40,790 nt of DNA from Rhodococcus qingshengii (GTDB lineage: Bacteria; Actinomycetota; Actinomycetes; Mycobacteriales; Mycobacteriaceae): NCBI RefSeq assembly GCF_021025955.1, contig NZ_JAJNCL010000023.1, positions 1-40,790 of the forward strand, given 5' to 3'. Made by a program: the position numbers and the translations under genes. Positions 25,162 to 33,252 of this stretch are shown here, piece after piece. The stretch's first letter is position 1. Every line of letters starts with the position of its first letter. The notes under the pieces were generated by a model. It saw only the letters and a list, made by a program, of their open reading frames with translations, was not told where the DNA came from and searched no databases.

Positions 25162-25565
25162 GAGTGTCCAATGTTCGAGTGATCACGAAGCGGGTCCCGG
25201 TGAATCGTGCGAACTATAACCGGTTGTGAGAAACGCGTGAGAACGGAGGTGGCAGTGAGAAACGAGGATCGCAGTCAATGGCAGTTTGCGAGAATGCGTG
25301 CATTGTGTCGGGTAACTAGCAGATCACCGCGTCGTGAGGAGTTCGATTATCGATCTTCAGCGATCGCCCCGTTCAGGAGCAGGAGCCTTCGCCGGTCTGG
25401 CCGCTGCGTATGCGCAATACGGCTTCGACTTAGTGAGCCGGCGTGTTCCGATCCGAAACGAAAGCCGGTGCCGCGACAAGCGCGCGGACACTAGTTTCTT
25501 CTGGCGGGCGCTGCACACCCCAACCTTGGCGGCTGCGAGAATCGACCGAAGTGCAGTGACACGTC
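25162..25565. other. Gene-free stretch, 404 bp, between divergent genes
   Basis: It contains the three short repeats described separately. No frame looks coding. It must hold the promoters of the HNH gene (minus) and the MazG pseudogene (plus), but I cannot pick convincing hexamers. Confidence 0.4.
25226..25264. repeat. Three direct repeats of GTGAGAA(A)CG
   Basis: GTGAGAAACG occurs at 25226-25235 and 25255-25264, with a close variant GTGAGAACGG at 25237-25246. They lie 65-103 bases upstream of the HNH start. The arrangement could be an operator, but spacing is uneven (11 and 18 bases) and chance is not excluded. Confidence 0.4.
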
Positions 25566-26212
25566 GTGAGCACCCTCGACGACCTGATCTCAGCGCAACG
25601 CAACTTCGCGATCGCACGCGACTGGGAACAGTTTCACTCACCCAAAAACCTTGCGATGACGTTGGGTGGGGAAGTCGGAGAGCTCTGCCTCGAAATCGAC
25701 CCACTCTTCGAAACCGACACCGATACCATCGAGCTCATGGGTGTCGCCCACACGCGGTTGCGGAACGAAGTGGGCGACGTCGCGCTTTATCTGCTGCGAC
25801 TCTGCGATGTCCTGCGCATCGATCCGGCCGAAGCATTCGGCCCCGCTCTGTCCCACACCGAGACTTCGGAGCTGTGCCCGATTGCTGGAATTCCAGCCTT
25901 GCTCAGGCCGTGTGCAGACTGAACGGATCAACAGGCCTCGTTCTCGAAGTCTTCCAATGGGAAGAATTGACACACACAGCGTTGCCGTCGCGAATGACCG
26001 AACTGGAGTTGAATCGCCGACTACGTTTCGTTGCAACATCATTGATAGCCCTTGACGACTTCGTCGGTGTCGACGTATTTGACGCAGCCCGCGCCAAACT
26101 TGCAGCGAACGAGCAGCGGTACCCGGTCGACCTCAGTCGGGGGTCGAGCCGTAAGTACACGGAATTCAAGACAGGCTCGGGCGAGGACATCAAGCCTCGT
26201 ACTGTGCCGTAG
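25566..26212 (+). pseudogene. Tandem MazG-like nucleotide pyrophosphohydrolase, frameshifted
   Basis: GTG 25566 opens a 118-residue frame with a complete MazG-type domain: AQRNFAIARDWEQFHSPKNL, E36xxE39 in GGEVGEL and E68xxD71 in NEVGDVALYLLRLCDV. It stops at 25922. From about 25885 the neighbouring frame continues LAQAVCRLNGSTGLVLEVFQ to NEQRYPVDLSRGSSRKYTEF, a second MazG-like domain ending at 26212. The two frames join around IPALAQAV by a 1-base change near 25905. I see no slippery heptamer, so mutation is likelier than programmed shifting. Intact relatives hydrolyse (d)NTPs, and such enzymes occur in phage-defence settings. The first domain alone might still fold. Confidence 0.7.
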
Positions 26213-26561
26213 GACGTATACAGTACGGTCTCGTCATCTTGGTTTCGAGCGTCGACCCGGAGTCAATCTTTCCAAGTAGGCTGGCGTGGTCCTCGGAACT
26301 ACCTACTGCACGCCTCGCACACCCGCGTCCTCCCCGTGCGGTGCGCTCTGTCGACGGTCTCTGTCCTGTTCAGACAGCTCGGTGGGTTTCTTTCCGCGGC
26401 AAGAGCGTCGCCAGACGCTGATGCCGTGCCCAGCCGAGTGCCTCAAATGTGAACTCGGGAGGACAATTCGACTGCCCGCCGTGGACACTGACGTCCGTGC
26501 GCAGACATCGAGCTACGTGGGTCGTCAATCGGATGCCGCACCTTCTTTGGATCGCCGCCAC
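26213..26561. other. Gene-free stretch, 349 bp
   Basis: Lies between two convergent genes. Short frames on both strands are Arg/Ser/Pro-rich without ribosome-binding sites. No clear hairpin or repeat was seen. Confidence 0.4.
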
Positions 26562-27872
26562 CTACAAGTCGACTCGATAGACGAAGCCCTCTGCGTGCTC
26601 CAGAACTTCGCTGGCCGTATACGCCGCGAGCGTCGGTTTGGTCAGAGCTCGTGTCACCACAGCGAGCTCCCAGTTCTCGTCCTCACGGGCAGAACGGATC
26701 TCATTTCTGGTCAGCAGAATAGACGGGGTCGGCCCTGAAACACCCTTGACCTCCACTCGGCGGATGTCTCCGGAAGCGTGGATACAGGTAAGGTCCCAGC
26801 CGAGGTTGCGTGCGCCGACATCTTCGACTTCGTAGCCGAGGTTTGTGTAGTGATCGGTGGCGATATCGACAGCAGCGTCTTCGATCATCTTGTTCGTTCG
26901 GGGATCACCGAATCCGGCTCCTCCTGCACCGACCGTGATGGGTTCGCCCGATCCTGCTTCGTGTTCAGGCCACCCCTCGAGAAGATCATGCAGGCGTGCA
27001 AGTTGGTCTTTCGATATCCACGACGGGTTCGCCCCTTGGGGAGAGCGAAATACTTCCAGGTCCTCAAGACCGCTGTAGTCGCGGATCTCAGCTGCTGTCA
27101 GGGGCTCCTTCATCAAGGTGATATCCGTCGGGGCGAACCATCGGACACTGTGCCTTTTGTCCTCGTCGGTCCAGTAGCCTTGCGTTTCGTCAACTGATGG
27201 ATAGCGTTGCCCTGTAGTCCATCCAAGGCCCCAGATGCCTCGTGGTGTCTGCCCGCCTTCGGGGCCGCTTGCCCACAGGATGGCGCGTTGACCGTTGCGG
27301 ATCATTTCTGATCGGTAGTTGTCGACCACGCTCCAGTCCTCGATCGAGTCGTTTCCGTCTTTCATGTATTGCCGGAGGTCCCACACTTTGGGGTTGCACT
27401 TGAACACCCAAGCACCGAGGTTGTCTTCGGTGACATCCCCCGATGACGTGGCTGGCGTCGGGAAACCGATGATGTCCCAACGGCCGCGCCACTCGGCGAC
27501 TCGTGCTTCGGGGATCTTGTGATGACGTAACTTCGTAGAATCACGTAGTGGATCAGCTGCCAACCACTCCTGCACCTGCGACTGGATGTCATCGCGCATC
27601 CATCCAGCAGCGACGATGGGTGCGCTACCGATGGGGTAGTTGACATCGACGAACACCCACGCGTCAATAGGATTTTCTGGTCGTGGATTCGCGTCGGACT
27701 TCTGCGCTTGCCAATCGCCGCGCCGCTTTGTTTTGAGTTTTACTCGCACGGGGCGGCCTGCACCCGCCTGGACCTCGACAAGCGCCTCCGCGCCCGTTAG
27801 TCGGGTTGCAGACCCGCCTCGGCGACGCACCTCGGCGACGAACTGTTCCAATCCGTCTTTCTGTACGCTCAC
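26562..27872 (-). CDS. EVE-DUF3883 modification-dependent nuclease candidate
   Basis: This 436-residue protein starts at GTG 27872 with GGAGG 4 bases upstream. Residues 1-100 are an unrecognised alpha/beta domain (VRVKLKTKRRGDWQ, DAWVFVDVNY). Residues ~152-298 form an EVE domain of the PUA/SRA-like class (AWVFKCNPKVWDL, GQRAILWASGPEGGQTPRGI) that can read modified bases. Residues ~325-420 are a DUF3883 PD-(D/E)XK nuclease with D360 (LGWDLTC) and E374-V-K376 (VEVKG). The whole looks like a type IV restriction enzyme cutting modified DNA, possibly of phages. That activity is inferred from the domains. It is intact and lies downstream of the broken mcrBC in the same orientation. Confidence 0.82.
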   Translation of the reverse strand: MSVQKDGLEQFVAEVRRRGGSATRLTGAEALVEVQAGAGRPVRVKLKTKRRGDWQAQKSDANPRPENPIDAWVFVDVNYPIGSAPIVAAGWMRDDIQSQVQEWLAADPLRDSTKLRHHKIPEARVAEWRGRWDIIGFPTPATSSGDVTEDNLGAWVFKCNPKVWDLRQYMKDGNDSIEDWSVVDNYRSEMIRNGQRAILWASGPEGGQTPRGIWGLGWTTGQRYPSVDETQGYWTDEDKRHSVRWFAPTDITLMKEPLTAAEIRDYSGLEDLEVFRSPQGANPSWISKDQLARLHDLLEGWPEHEAGSGEPITVGAGGAGFGDPRTNKMIEDAAVDIATDHYTNLGYEVEDVGARNLGWDLTCIHASGDIRRVEVKGVSGPTPSILLTRNEIRSAREDENWELAVVTRALTKPTLAAYTASEVLEHAEGFVYRVDL

Positions 27873-27957
27873 ACAACCTCCACGAATCGGAACTTAGGAA
27901 CGTCGTTACTCAATCACGGCCTCCAGCGGCAGCAATAGGCGTTGTCGGAATCCGCGT

Positions 27958-28190
27958 TCAGAAGGTGGCGGCTGCCACTTCGTCGACGATCAGTGCTGTC
28001 ACGTCACGTTGTCGACGAGGGACGAGGATGCGATCCTCATCCTGAATCTCAGTTATTTCAAATCCCGCATTGGTACTACGCGAGCGTCGGCGTCAGAAAG
28101 CGCGCGATCAACCGAGGCTTTCCATCGGCGACGAGTCACCGAGCGCGATCTGTCGTAGCCTCGAAATCGTCGGCTACTCAGGCAGCACCA
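27958..28190 (-). pseudogene. Decayed reading-frame remnant downstream of mcrC
   Basis: On the minus strand three frames give protein-like pieces in order: ISRLRQIALGDSSPMESLG, then KPRLIARFLTPTLA, then STNAGFEITEIQDEDRILVP and RDVTALIVDEVAAATF ending in TGA at 27958. Stops and frame shifts separate them. I do not recognise the family. The order and orientation suggest the 3' part of a gene that once followed mcrC. The rest of the 27873-28330 gap shows nothing. Confidence 0.4.
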
Positions 28191-28330
28191 ATGACTCACG
28201 TGGCGGAGCGCACATCATCAGACGGACCGTTTCACTGCAGTCGATCCACACGCTGGCCCGATCTGGTGCAGAACCTGGCGTCGTCGTCAGTGGCTGTGGG
28301 TGGTGCTTGCACGAGCAGTCATTGGTCAAG

Positions 28331-29743
28331 CTAACCAGAGAGCCGACTCGCAGTCCGGCCGAGGTACTGTTCCCAGCTCTGGGAATTCTGCAGGTCTGGT
28401 GGCTGGGGAAACGGCACGCTACACGCATATAGCGCTGCGCCGTTGTCGCCGCTGCGAGACCAACGGCGCACTTCCCCGATGCCTGGGTAGACGAGAACAG
28501 CGGAGATCTTTGTCGAGCGGGTGCTCGATGCCAGGTGGCTGTAAGCGAACAGTTGGTACTGGTCGTCGCGGCTAGGTGCGCTTGCTCCGTCGCGCTGCTT
28601 GTACTTGGCATCGATAATCCACAAGTGCTCCCCATCTACGGCTAGGACGTCAGGGTAGGTGTGAGAGTTAGTTCGGTCGTCGATGTCGACCCATGGATCC
28701 TCTACCCAGCTCCGTCTAGTTGTCGCTGGTTGAGAGTTCGTTCGAATCCGATTTTGACAGTGATGTTTTCAACGATTCGTTCCCACAGTTTGTCCGTACG
28801 GATGGAAAGCTCGAAAGTCTCCGCCTTATGTGTGGAAACGTGGGACGAAACGTTCGACTTGCGATAGCACTGCGATCGCGATGGGCAAGGCTTGTGACCA
28901 CGGCTGGTCTAGTCGGTTCAATCGGAGTCGGGGTCCTTCGTGCAGTGCAGCGCGAACGGGAACAGAAGTGACTTCGCCGAGTGCCCGACGTAGCCCTATG
29001 GCGTCGTGTCGAAGTCGAGATGTCGACAGGCATCCGTCGAAAGGCGACTTCAGTGCTAGACCGTCCCCGATCAGGCCGAATGCTGTACATACAATGCCCA
29101 GCAGCGTGGTCGACTCGGTGAGCTCTGAGCAATGACACAAGATGTGCGGGCTTCCGGTTTGCATGTGCAGGTTGATACTCCGAGGGTCAGCACGGCCACG
29201 GATTGTTGAATGTACTTGGGACACTTCACGGTATCCTCGGCGCGCACTATTGAGGCGGCGGAATACTTCATCGAGAAATCGTCGGTACACGAGGGGACGG
29301 TGGAGGGGGGATCGCAGGGTGGTGGCGTTGAGCTCCACGTCGTCCGGTCTCAACAGGTCGAGCTTGTCGAATATTCTCAGCAGGTCTGCGGTCTTGGAGG
29401 TGTTGGTTGCCGTCGGCATGTATTCGCCGGGCAGATTGACTGAGGGCTGTAGCAGGGCTTCTGTGGATTCGTTATCCGAGACCAAAGTCGATGGGCGCAA
29501 GCAATTTTCAACTATCGATTGGAGTGCCGGGGATTCGTGGATGTGAATCCGATCAGTCTCGTAGAGAGTTATTTCGAGGTGCTGTTCGGTGCTGCCTTCG
29601 GGACCTACTGTTTGTATCCGTGGAGCGTCTTGTGGGTGCCACATCTTTGGTGCGACGGTAATCAACGCCTGAGCGTCAGCATTTCCGATGGCGACGATTC
29701 CCACTCGTGCACCGCGAGGTGATGCCGAGGCCGTGAGGCTCAC
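28331..29743 (-). pseudogene. McrC-like restriction subunit, broken by two frameshifts
   Basis: GTG 29743 overlaps the mcrB stop (GTGA). The first frame (to TAA at 28826) holds the McrC N-terminal part, including LARRGYREVSQVHSTIRGR-type sequence (SARRGYREVSQVHSTI). It breaks after RFVPRFHT. The next frame (28830-28702) gives ETFELSIRTDKLWERIVENI and stops. The third (about 28705-28331) gives VEDPWVDIDDRT, YPDVLAVDG, LWIIDAKYK and QYQLFAYSHLAS, which is the PD-(D/E)XK nuclease of McrC. All catalytic residues are still spelled out, but in a different frame from the N-terminus. Each lesion is a 1-base-type indel. Confidence 0.85.
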
Positions 29744-30687
29744 GCGTCGATCACGCGGGCGCCGCGAGCAAGCCCTGTACCTTCGACAGATATCTTTATC
29801 TGCAGGTCTTCCACCAGATGCAGGTCGAACTGGTGGAGTGCTTCGATCGCGGATGTTTGTTCGGCTCCCGCGAGCTCTGGATGATGGTCGAACCAGACAT
29901 TGCGAGTGCGTGGATTGAGAATTTCTTCTGCGTTGAACGCGCGCAAAGAGTCGATGAGTTGCGGGAGGACGGTGAATCGCCAGTGTCGGGCGATGACTGC
30001 AAATGGGTCCGTGGTGCCATCGCGTCCGAGATCCGCTGCGATGGCATGGAAGTAGGAATGTCCGAGTATCGCGTCGGGGCCCAGAACTGCACGCAACGCA
30101 TTCTCGTTGACGCTGTTGATGGATATCGCCCCTCGATGGAACACGTCCCGGATGTCTTGCGAAATATGTGCGGGTAGAGGAAGTTCAGTGAGAATCGGCT
30201 CGAGTCGAAGGAATGCGAATCGTCGCCGCAGCGCCGCGTCGAGAGGGGCGACGGATCGGTCTGTGGTGTTCGTGGTGGCAACGACGTAGGCATTGTCAGG
30301 AACGAAGAAGGTTCGACCGGAATAGGGGAGTTGGGCGGTGGTGGATGCATCCCACATCGATGCTCGGACCGTCTCGCTGGAATTGCCGACGTACGTCGCA
30401 CGTTTGGACGCTTCGAGGGTGAGCATCAGATCTCCGAAGACGCTGGGTATGTTGCAGCGATTCAGTTCGTCGATGAGGACGAGAACATCTTTATCTGGGG
30501 ATGCAACCGCTTTTTGGCAGATATCGACGAAGAATCCGTCGGAGATCGCGCCGCGCATCCAATTCTGCGCGTTGTGAGCTTCCGGCCACCACACGCATGA
30601 GTCTCCGTCGGCACTGGTCAATCTGGTCGGAGGAGCCACGACATAGATTGTGCGGTGACAATCGTGAACTGATTCCCCGAGGAGAAC
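29740..30687 (-). pseudogene. McrB-like AAA+ subunit, 5'-truncated and lacking Walker A
   Basis: The frame is open from just after a stop at 30690 and no standard start is seen before GTG 30639. It reads TIYVVAPPTRLTSADG, then the Walker B motif VLVLIDELNRCNIPSVFGDL, then sensor/arginine-finger sequence VVATTNTTDRSVAPLDAALR-RR. The family's upstream GxPGTGKT P-loop and N-terminal DNA-recognition domain are missing. Upstream sequence instead belongs to the divergent GHKL gene, whose start lies at 30692. McrB is the GTP-dependent motor of McrBC restriction, so this copy cannot bind nucleotide normally. It is coupled to mcrC by a 4-base overlap. Confidence 0.82.
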
Positions 30688-30691
30688 TCAC

Positions 30692-32179
30692 GTGACAGCC
30701 GGACCGCATGTGCAGGCATTCGACCTGAACATCGACACAGTGCTCAAGCATTGGCCACTTGCCTTTGCGATCCGCGAAATCATCGCCAACGCGCTCGATG
30801 AGCACAAGATCACCGGAACAGCTGAACCGATGATCGAGAAGGTCGAGGATGGCACGTGGGAGATCCGGGATTTCGGACGAGGTCTGCGTTACCAGCACCT
30901 CACCCAGAACGAAAGCACAGAGAAACAGCACCACCAGGACGTCATCGGCCAGTTCGGTATCGGCCTCAAGGATGCACTCGCAGTCTTCGAGCGCAACGCT
31001 GTCGGTGTGACACTCCATAGTGCACACGGCGACATCAGCACAGGGCGACAGGCCAAGCCAGACTTCGGCGATATCGTCACGTGGCACGCGTTGGTGACTG
31101 CGCCAGTCGACCCACAGATGCGGGGGACCCGCGTCAGGATCACGGGTATCGCATATACCGACGTCGAGGCCGCCAAGGAACTGTTCCTCAAATTCTCCGG
31201 CGACGTCCCCCTCGAACAGACCCGCTTCGGAGAAGTGCTTGCACGCCGCCCAGACAGTGCCGGCGGACGTGTTTACGTCCGAGGCCTGCTCGCCGCAGAG
31301 GAGCCACATTTCTTATTCTCCTACAACATCATTGATCTCAATGCCCCGCTGCGTCGGGCACTGAACCGTGAACGATCCAACGTAGGGCGAACCGCCTACA
31401 GTTCACGCGTCAAAGACATGCTCATCGCCTGCAAGAGCCGTGAAGTAGCGGAACCACTCACAGCCGATCTTGCTGGTTACGCAAGTGGGACGATGCACGC
31501 AGAACTTGACTGGAAGGACGTCAAACTGCACGCGTGCCGGGTTTTGCAGTCCAACGACAAAGTCTTGTTCGTGACATCCAGACAGCTAGAGCAGCGCACA
31601 CCGCAGATCGATTACGCGAAAGACGACGGCTATCGGCTTGTCGTCGTCCCGGACGATCTTGCGAAGGCGCTCGGCAACGAGACGGACTTGGAAGGGCACC
31701 CGCTGGTCGATCTCGACGCCTACCGCAAGTCTTGGAACGAGAGCTTTTCGTTTACCTTCGTCGAACCAGGCATGCTGACACATACAGAGCAGCAGGTATT
31801 CTCGCTTGCCACGCCCACTGCCCAGCTAGCGCAGATTCTTCCCGGCCAGACTGGGGTCACGAGCATTCTCATCAGTGAGACGATGCGACTCAACGACGGA
31901 GGGGAAACAGCTCGGGGACTGTACCAAAAAGATATGAATCGGATCGTGATCCATCGTGGTCAGCTGGAGAACGCAGTCCAATTTTGTGGGACTTTGCTGC
32001 ATGAATTGGCTCACGCACGGTCCGGCGCAACCGACGGGACACGTGAGTTCGAATGCGAGCTCACCGATATCCTCGGGACTATTGCCGCCGCGGCACTGAA
32101 CGGAGTGGCAGGCTCCGTGCCTGCCACCCAGCGCAAGTCCTTGCGTCAGCGAGTGCTCCATCGAGTTCGTAACGCCTAA
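30692..32179 (+). CDS. GHKL ATPase fused to HELAH zinc metallopeptidase
   Basis: This 495-residue protein starts at GTG 30692 with AGGAG 7 bases upstream. Residues ~1-240 form a GHKL (Hsp90/MutL/MORC-type) ATPase: N-box REIIANALDEH (E29, N33, D36), G1 IRDFGRG (59-64) and G2 IGQFGIGLKDAL (85-96). A ~170-residue linker domain follows. Residues ~400-495 hold a zinc-peptidase signature HELAH (437-441) with a candidate third ligand in REFECELT. ATP-dependent dimerisation could gate the protease, but that is inference. GHKL proteins are known companions of restriction systems. It is divergent from mcrBC and intact while its neighbours are broken. No signal peptide, so cytosolic. Confidence 0.85.
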   Translation: MTAGPHVQAFDLNIDTVLKHWPLAFAIREIIANALDEHKITGTAEPMIEKVEDGTWEIRDFGRGLRYQHLTQNESTEKQHHQDVIGQFGIGLKDALAVFERNAVGVTLHSAHGDISTGRQAKPDFGDIVTWHALVTAPVDPQMRGTRVRITGIAYTDVEAAKELFLKFSGDVPLEQTRFGEVLARRPDSAGGRVYVRGLLAAEEPHFLFSYNIIDLNAPLRRALNRERSNVGRTAYSSRVKDMLIACKSREVAEPLTADLAGYASGTMHAELDWKDVKLHACRVLQSNDKVLFVTSRQLEQRTPQIDYAKDDGYRLVVVPDDLAKALGNETDLEGHPLVDLDAYRKSWNESFSFTFVEPGMLTHTEQQVFSLATPTAQLAQILPGQTGVTSILISETMRLNDGGETARGLYQKDMNRIVIHRGQLENAVQFCGTLLHELAHARSGATDGTREFECELTDILGTIAAAALNGVAGSVPATQRKSLRQRVLHRVRNA

Positions 32180-32494
32180 CCAGGCGACTTGCCGAAGCTC
32201 GGTGCTGGCCAGAATGGGCGTTGTGTCATCGAGAATCGATCGATTCCCGTTGTCGGCGACCCTCGACGAGGGAACACCCCCCCAATTCTGGTGCGACCAG
32301 TGAGGTGCCGGCATTCACGTATTCGTGGCCTCGATTCGGTCCACAGTAGTAAGCGGCCGAGCATTTAATTCCGATTGCGCGATCCACAAAACCGACACGG
32401 TCCGGACGGTGCCCAGTGTCTCGTGGTTTTACCGATCTCGCCTTCCCGTGGGTCGGTGAACTTCGAATCGCGGAGTCTCTGCTATTCATCCGGG
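32180..32494. other. Gene-free stretch, 315 bp
   Basis: Lies between the GHKL gene and the small membrane protein. A weak imperfect inverted repeat (CCAGAATGGG near 32208 against CCCAATTCTGG near 32280) is present. No coding frame is convincing. Confidence 0.35.
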
Positions 32495-32896
32495 ATGGAT
32501 ACCTGGACGATCTACGCCCCATATCTGACGTTGACAGTGACACTCTTGGCATGCGCAGCGATGCTCCGTGACGTCATCCACAAGCTCACACCCCAGAGTC
32601 GTGCAATCACATTTCTCGCCGGCCTAGGGCATGCCATCGTTGTTGTCGTACTGCTCGGCTTCACCTTGGTCGCGTTCTACGACTGGATCGCTCAGTATCG
32701 TGATGGGGTGAGGATAGGCAATGCGCTTCTTATTCCGATCGCCGTCGTCTCTGGGTCGTGTTTTGCTGCAGCCCTGATCATTTGGGGGCGAAGTATCGTT
32801 GCGGACTTCCGTAGTCGCCGGCGGGATCGCATGGAGGCCGAACAAGCAGCGGTGTTGTTGCAAGCCCATATGAGTTGGTACCAAGAACAGTCGTAG
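32495..32896 (+). CDS. Small three-helix membrane protein
   Basis: This 133-residue protein starts at ATG 32495 with GGG-rich sequence just upstream. Three hydrophobic helices are evident: about 7-24 (YLTLTVTLLACAAML), 38-62 (ITFLAGLGHAIVVVVLLGFT) and 77-100 (NALLIPIAVVSGSCFAAALI). A cytosolic basic tail RSRRRDRMEAEQAAVLL follows. I do not recognise the family. It lies 315 bases after the GHKL-metallopeptidase gene on the same strand. Small membrane proteins are frequent effectors in defence modules, but a functional link is speculation. Confidence 0.6.
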   Translation: MDTWTIYAPYLTLTVTLLACAAMLRDVIHKLTPQSRAITFLAGLGHAIVVVVLLGFTLVAFYDWIAQYRDGVRIGNALLIPIAVVSGSCFAAALIIWGRSIVADFRSRRRDRMEAEQAAVLLQAHMSWYQEQS

Positions 32897-33252
32897 TTCG
32901 GCGACGCCAAAGCGTCGGTGGTATCACCGCTTCATAGGGTTAGGCGATGGTCTATCGCACCTACACCGTAGGTAGCCGAAGCGGTGGGACTTCGGCTGCT
33001 GCGAAGACTAAATGTTTGGCGAGCCGTAACCAGCGTCATCGAGTCCTTTCGGTCGATCAGGCTAGACGCGACGCCTACCAAACTATGGGGCTGTGGCGTG
33101 TTGCTCTCAGAGCGTGCGCACGAAGCGGCGCCGAGTCGTGTCAGATGGCAGCGAGTACGCGTCACCGGAACACACGAGCTGCATGACATCTTCTTCGTTC
33201 CGAGATCTGCAGCCAGGGACGTCTTGTCGGTGCGCGACTATATGGTGGCGCC
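32897..33252. other. Gene-free stretch, 356 bp
   Basis: Contains a small 6-bp hairpin right after the membrane-protein stop (CGACGC/GCGTCG, 32902-32917, no T run). At the right end is a TATGGT hexamer (33241-33246) positioned for leaderless transcription of the next gene. Short frames here do not look coding. Confidence 0.35.
33241..33246 (+). promoter_or_regulatory. Possible -10 element for a leaderless transcript
   Basis: TATGGT ends 6 bases before GTG 33253, which has no ribosome-binding site. In actinobacteria that distance places the transcription start at the GTG itself. No -35 is recognisable. Confidence 0.35.

Noticed and set aside
25880..25930. Programmed ribosomal frameshift in the MazG gene
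   Set aside because: No slippery heptamer or downstream structure is apparent at the join. A mutation is simpler.
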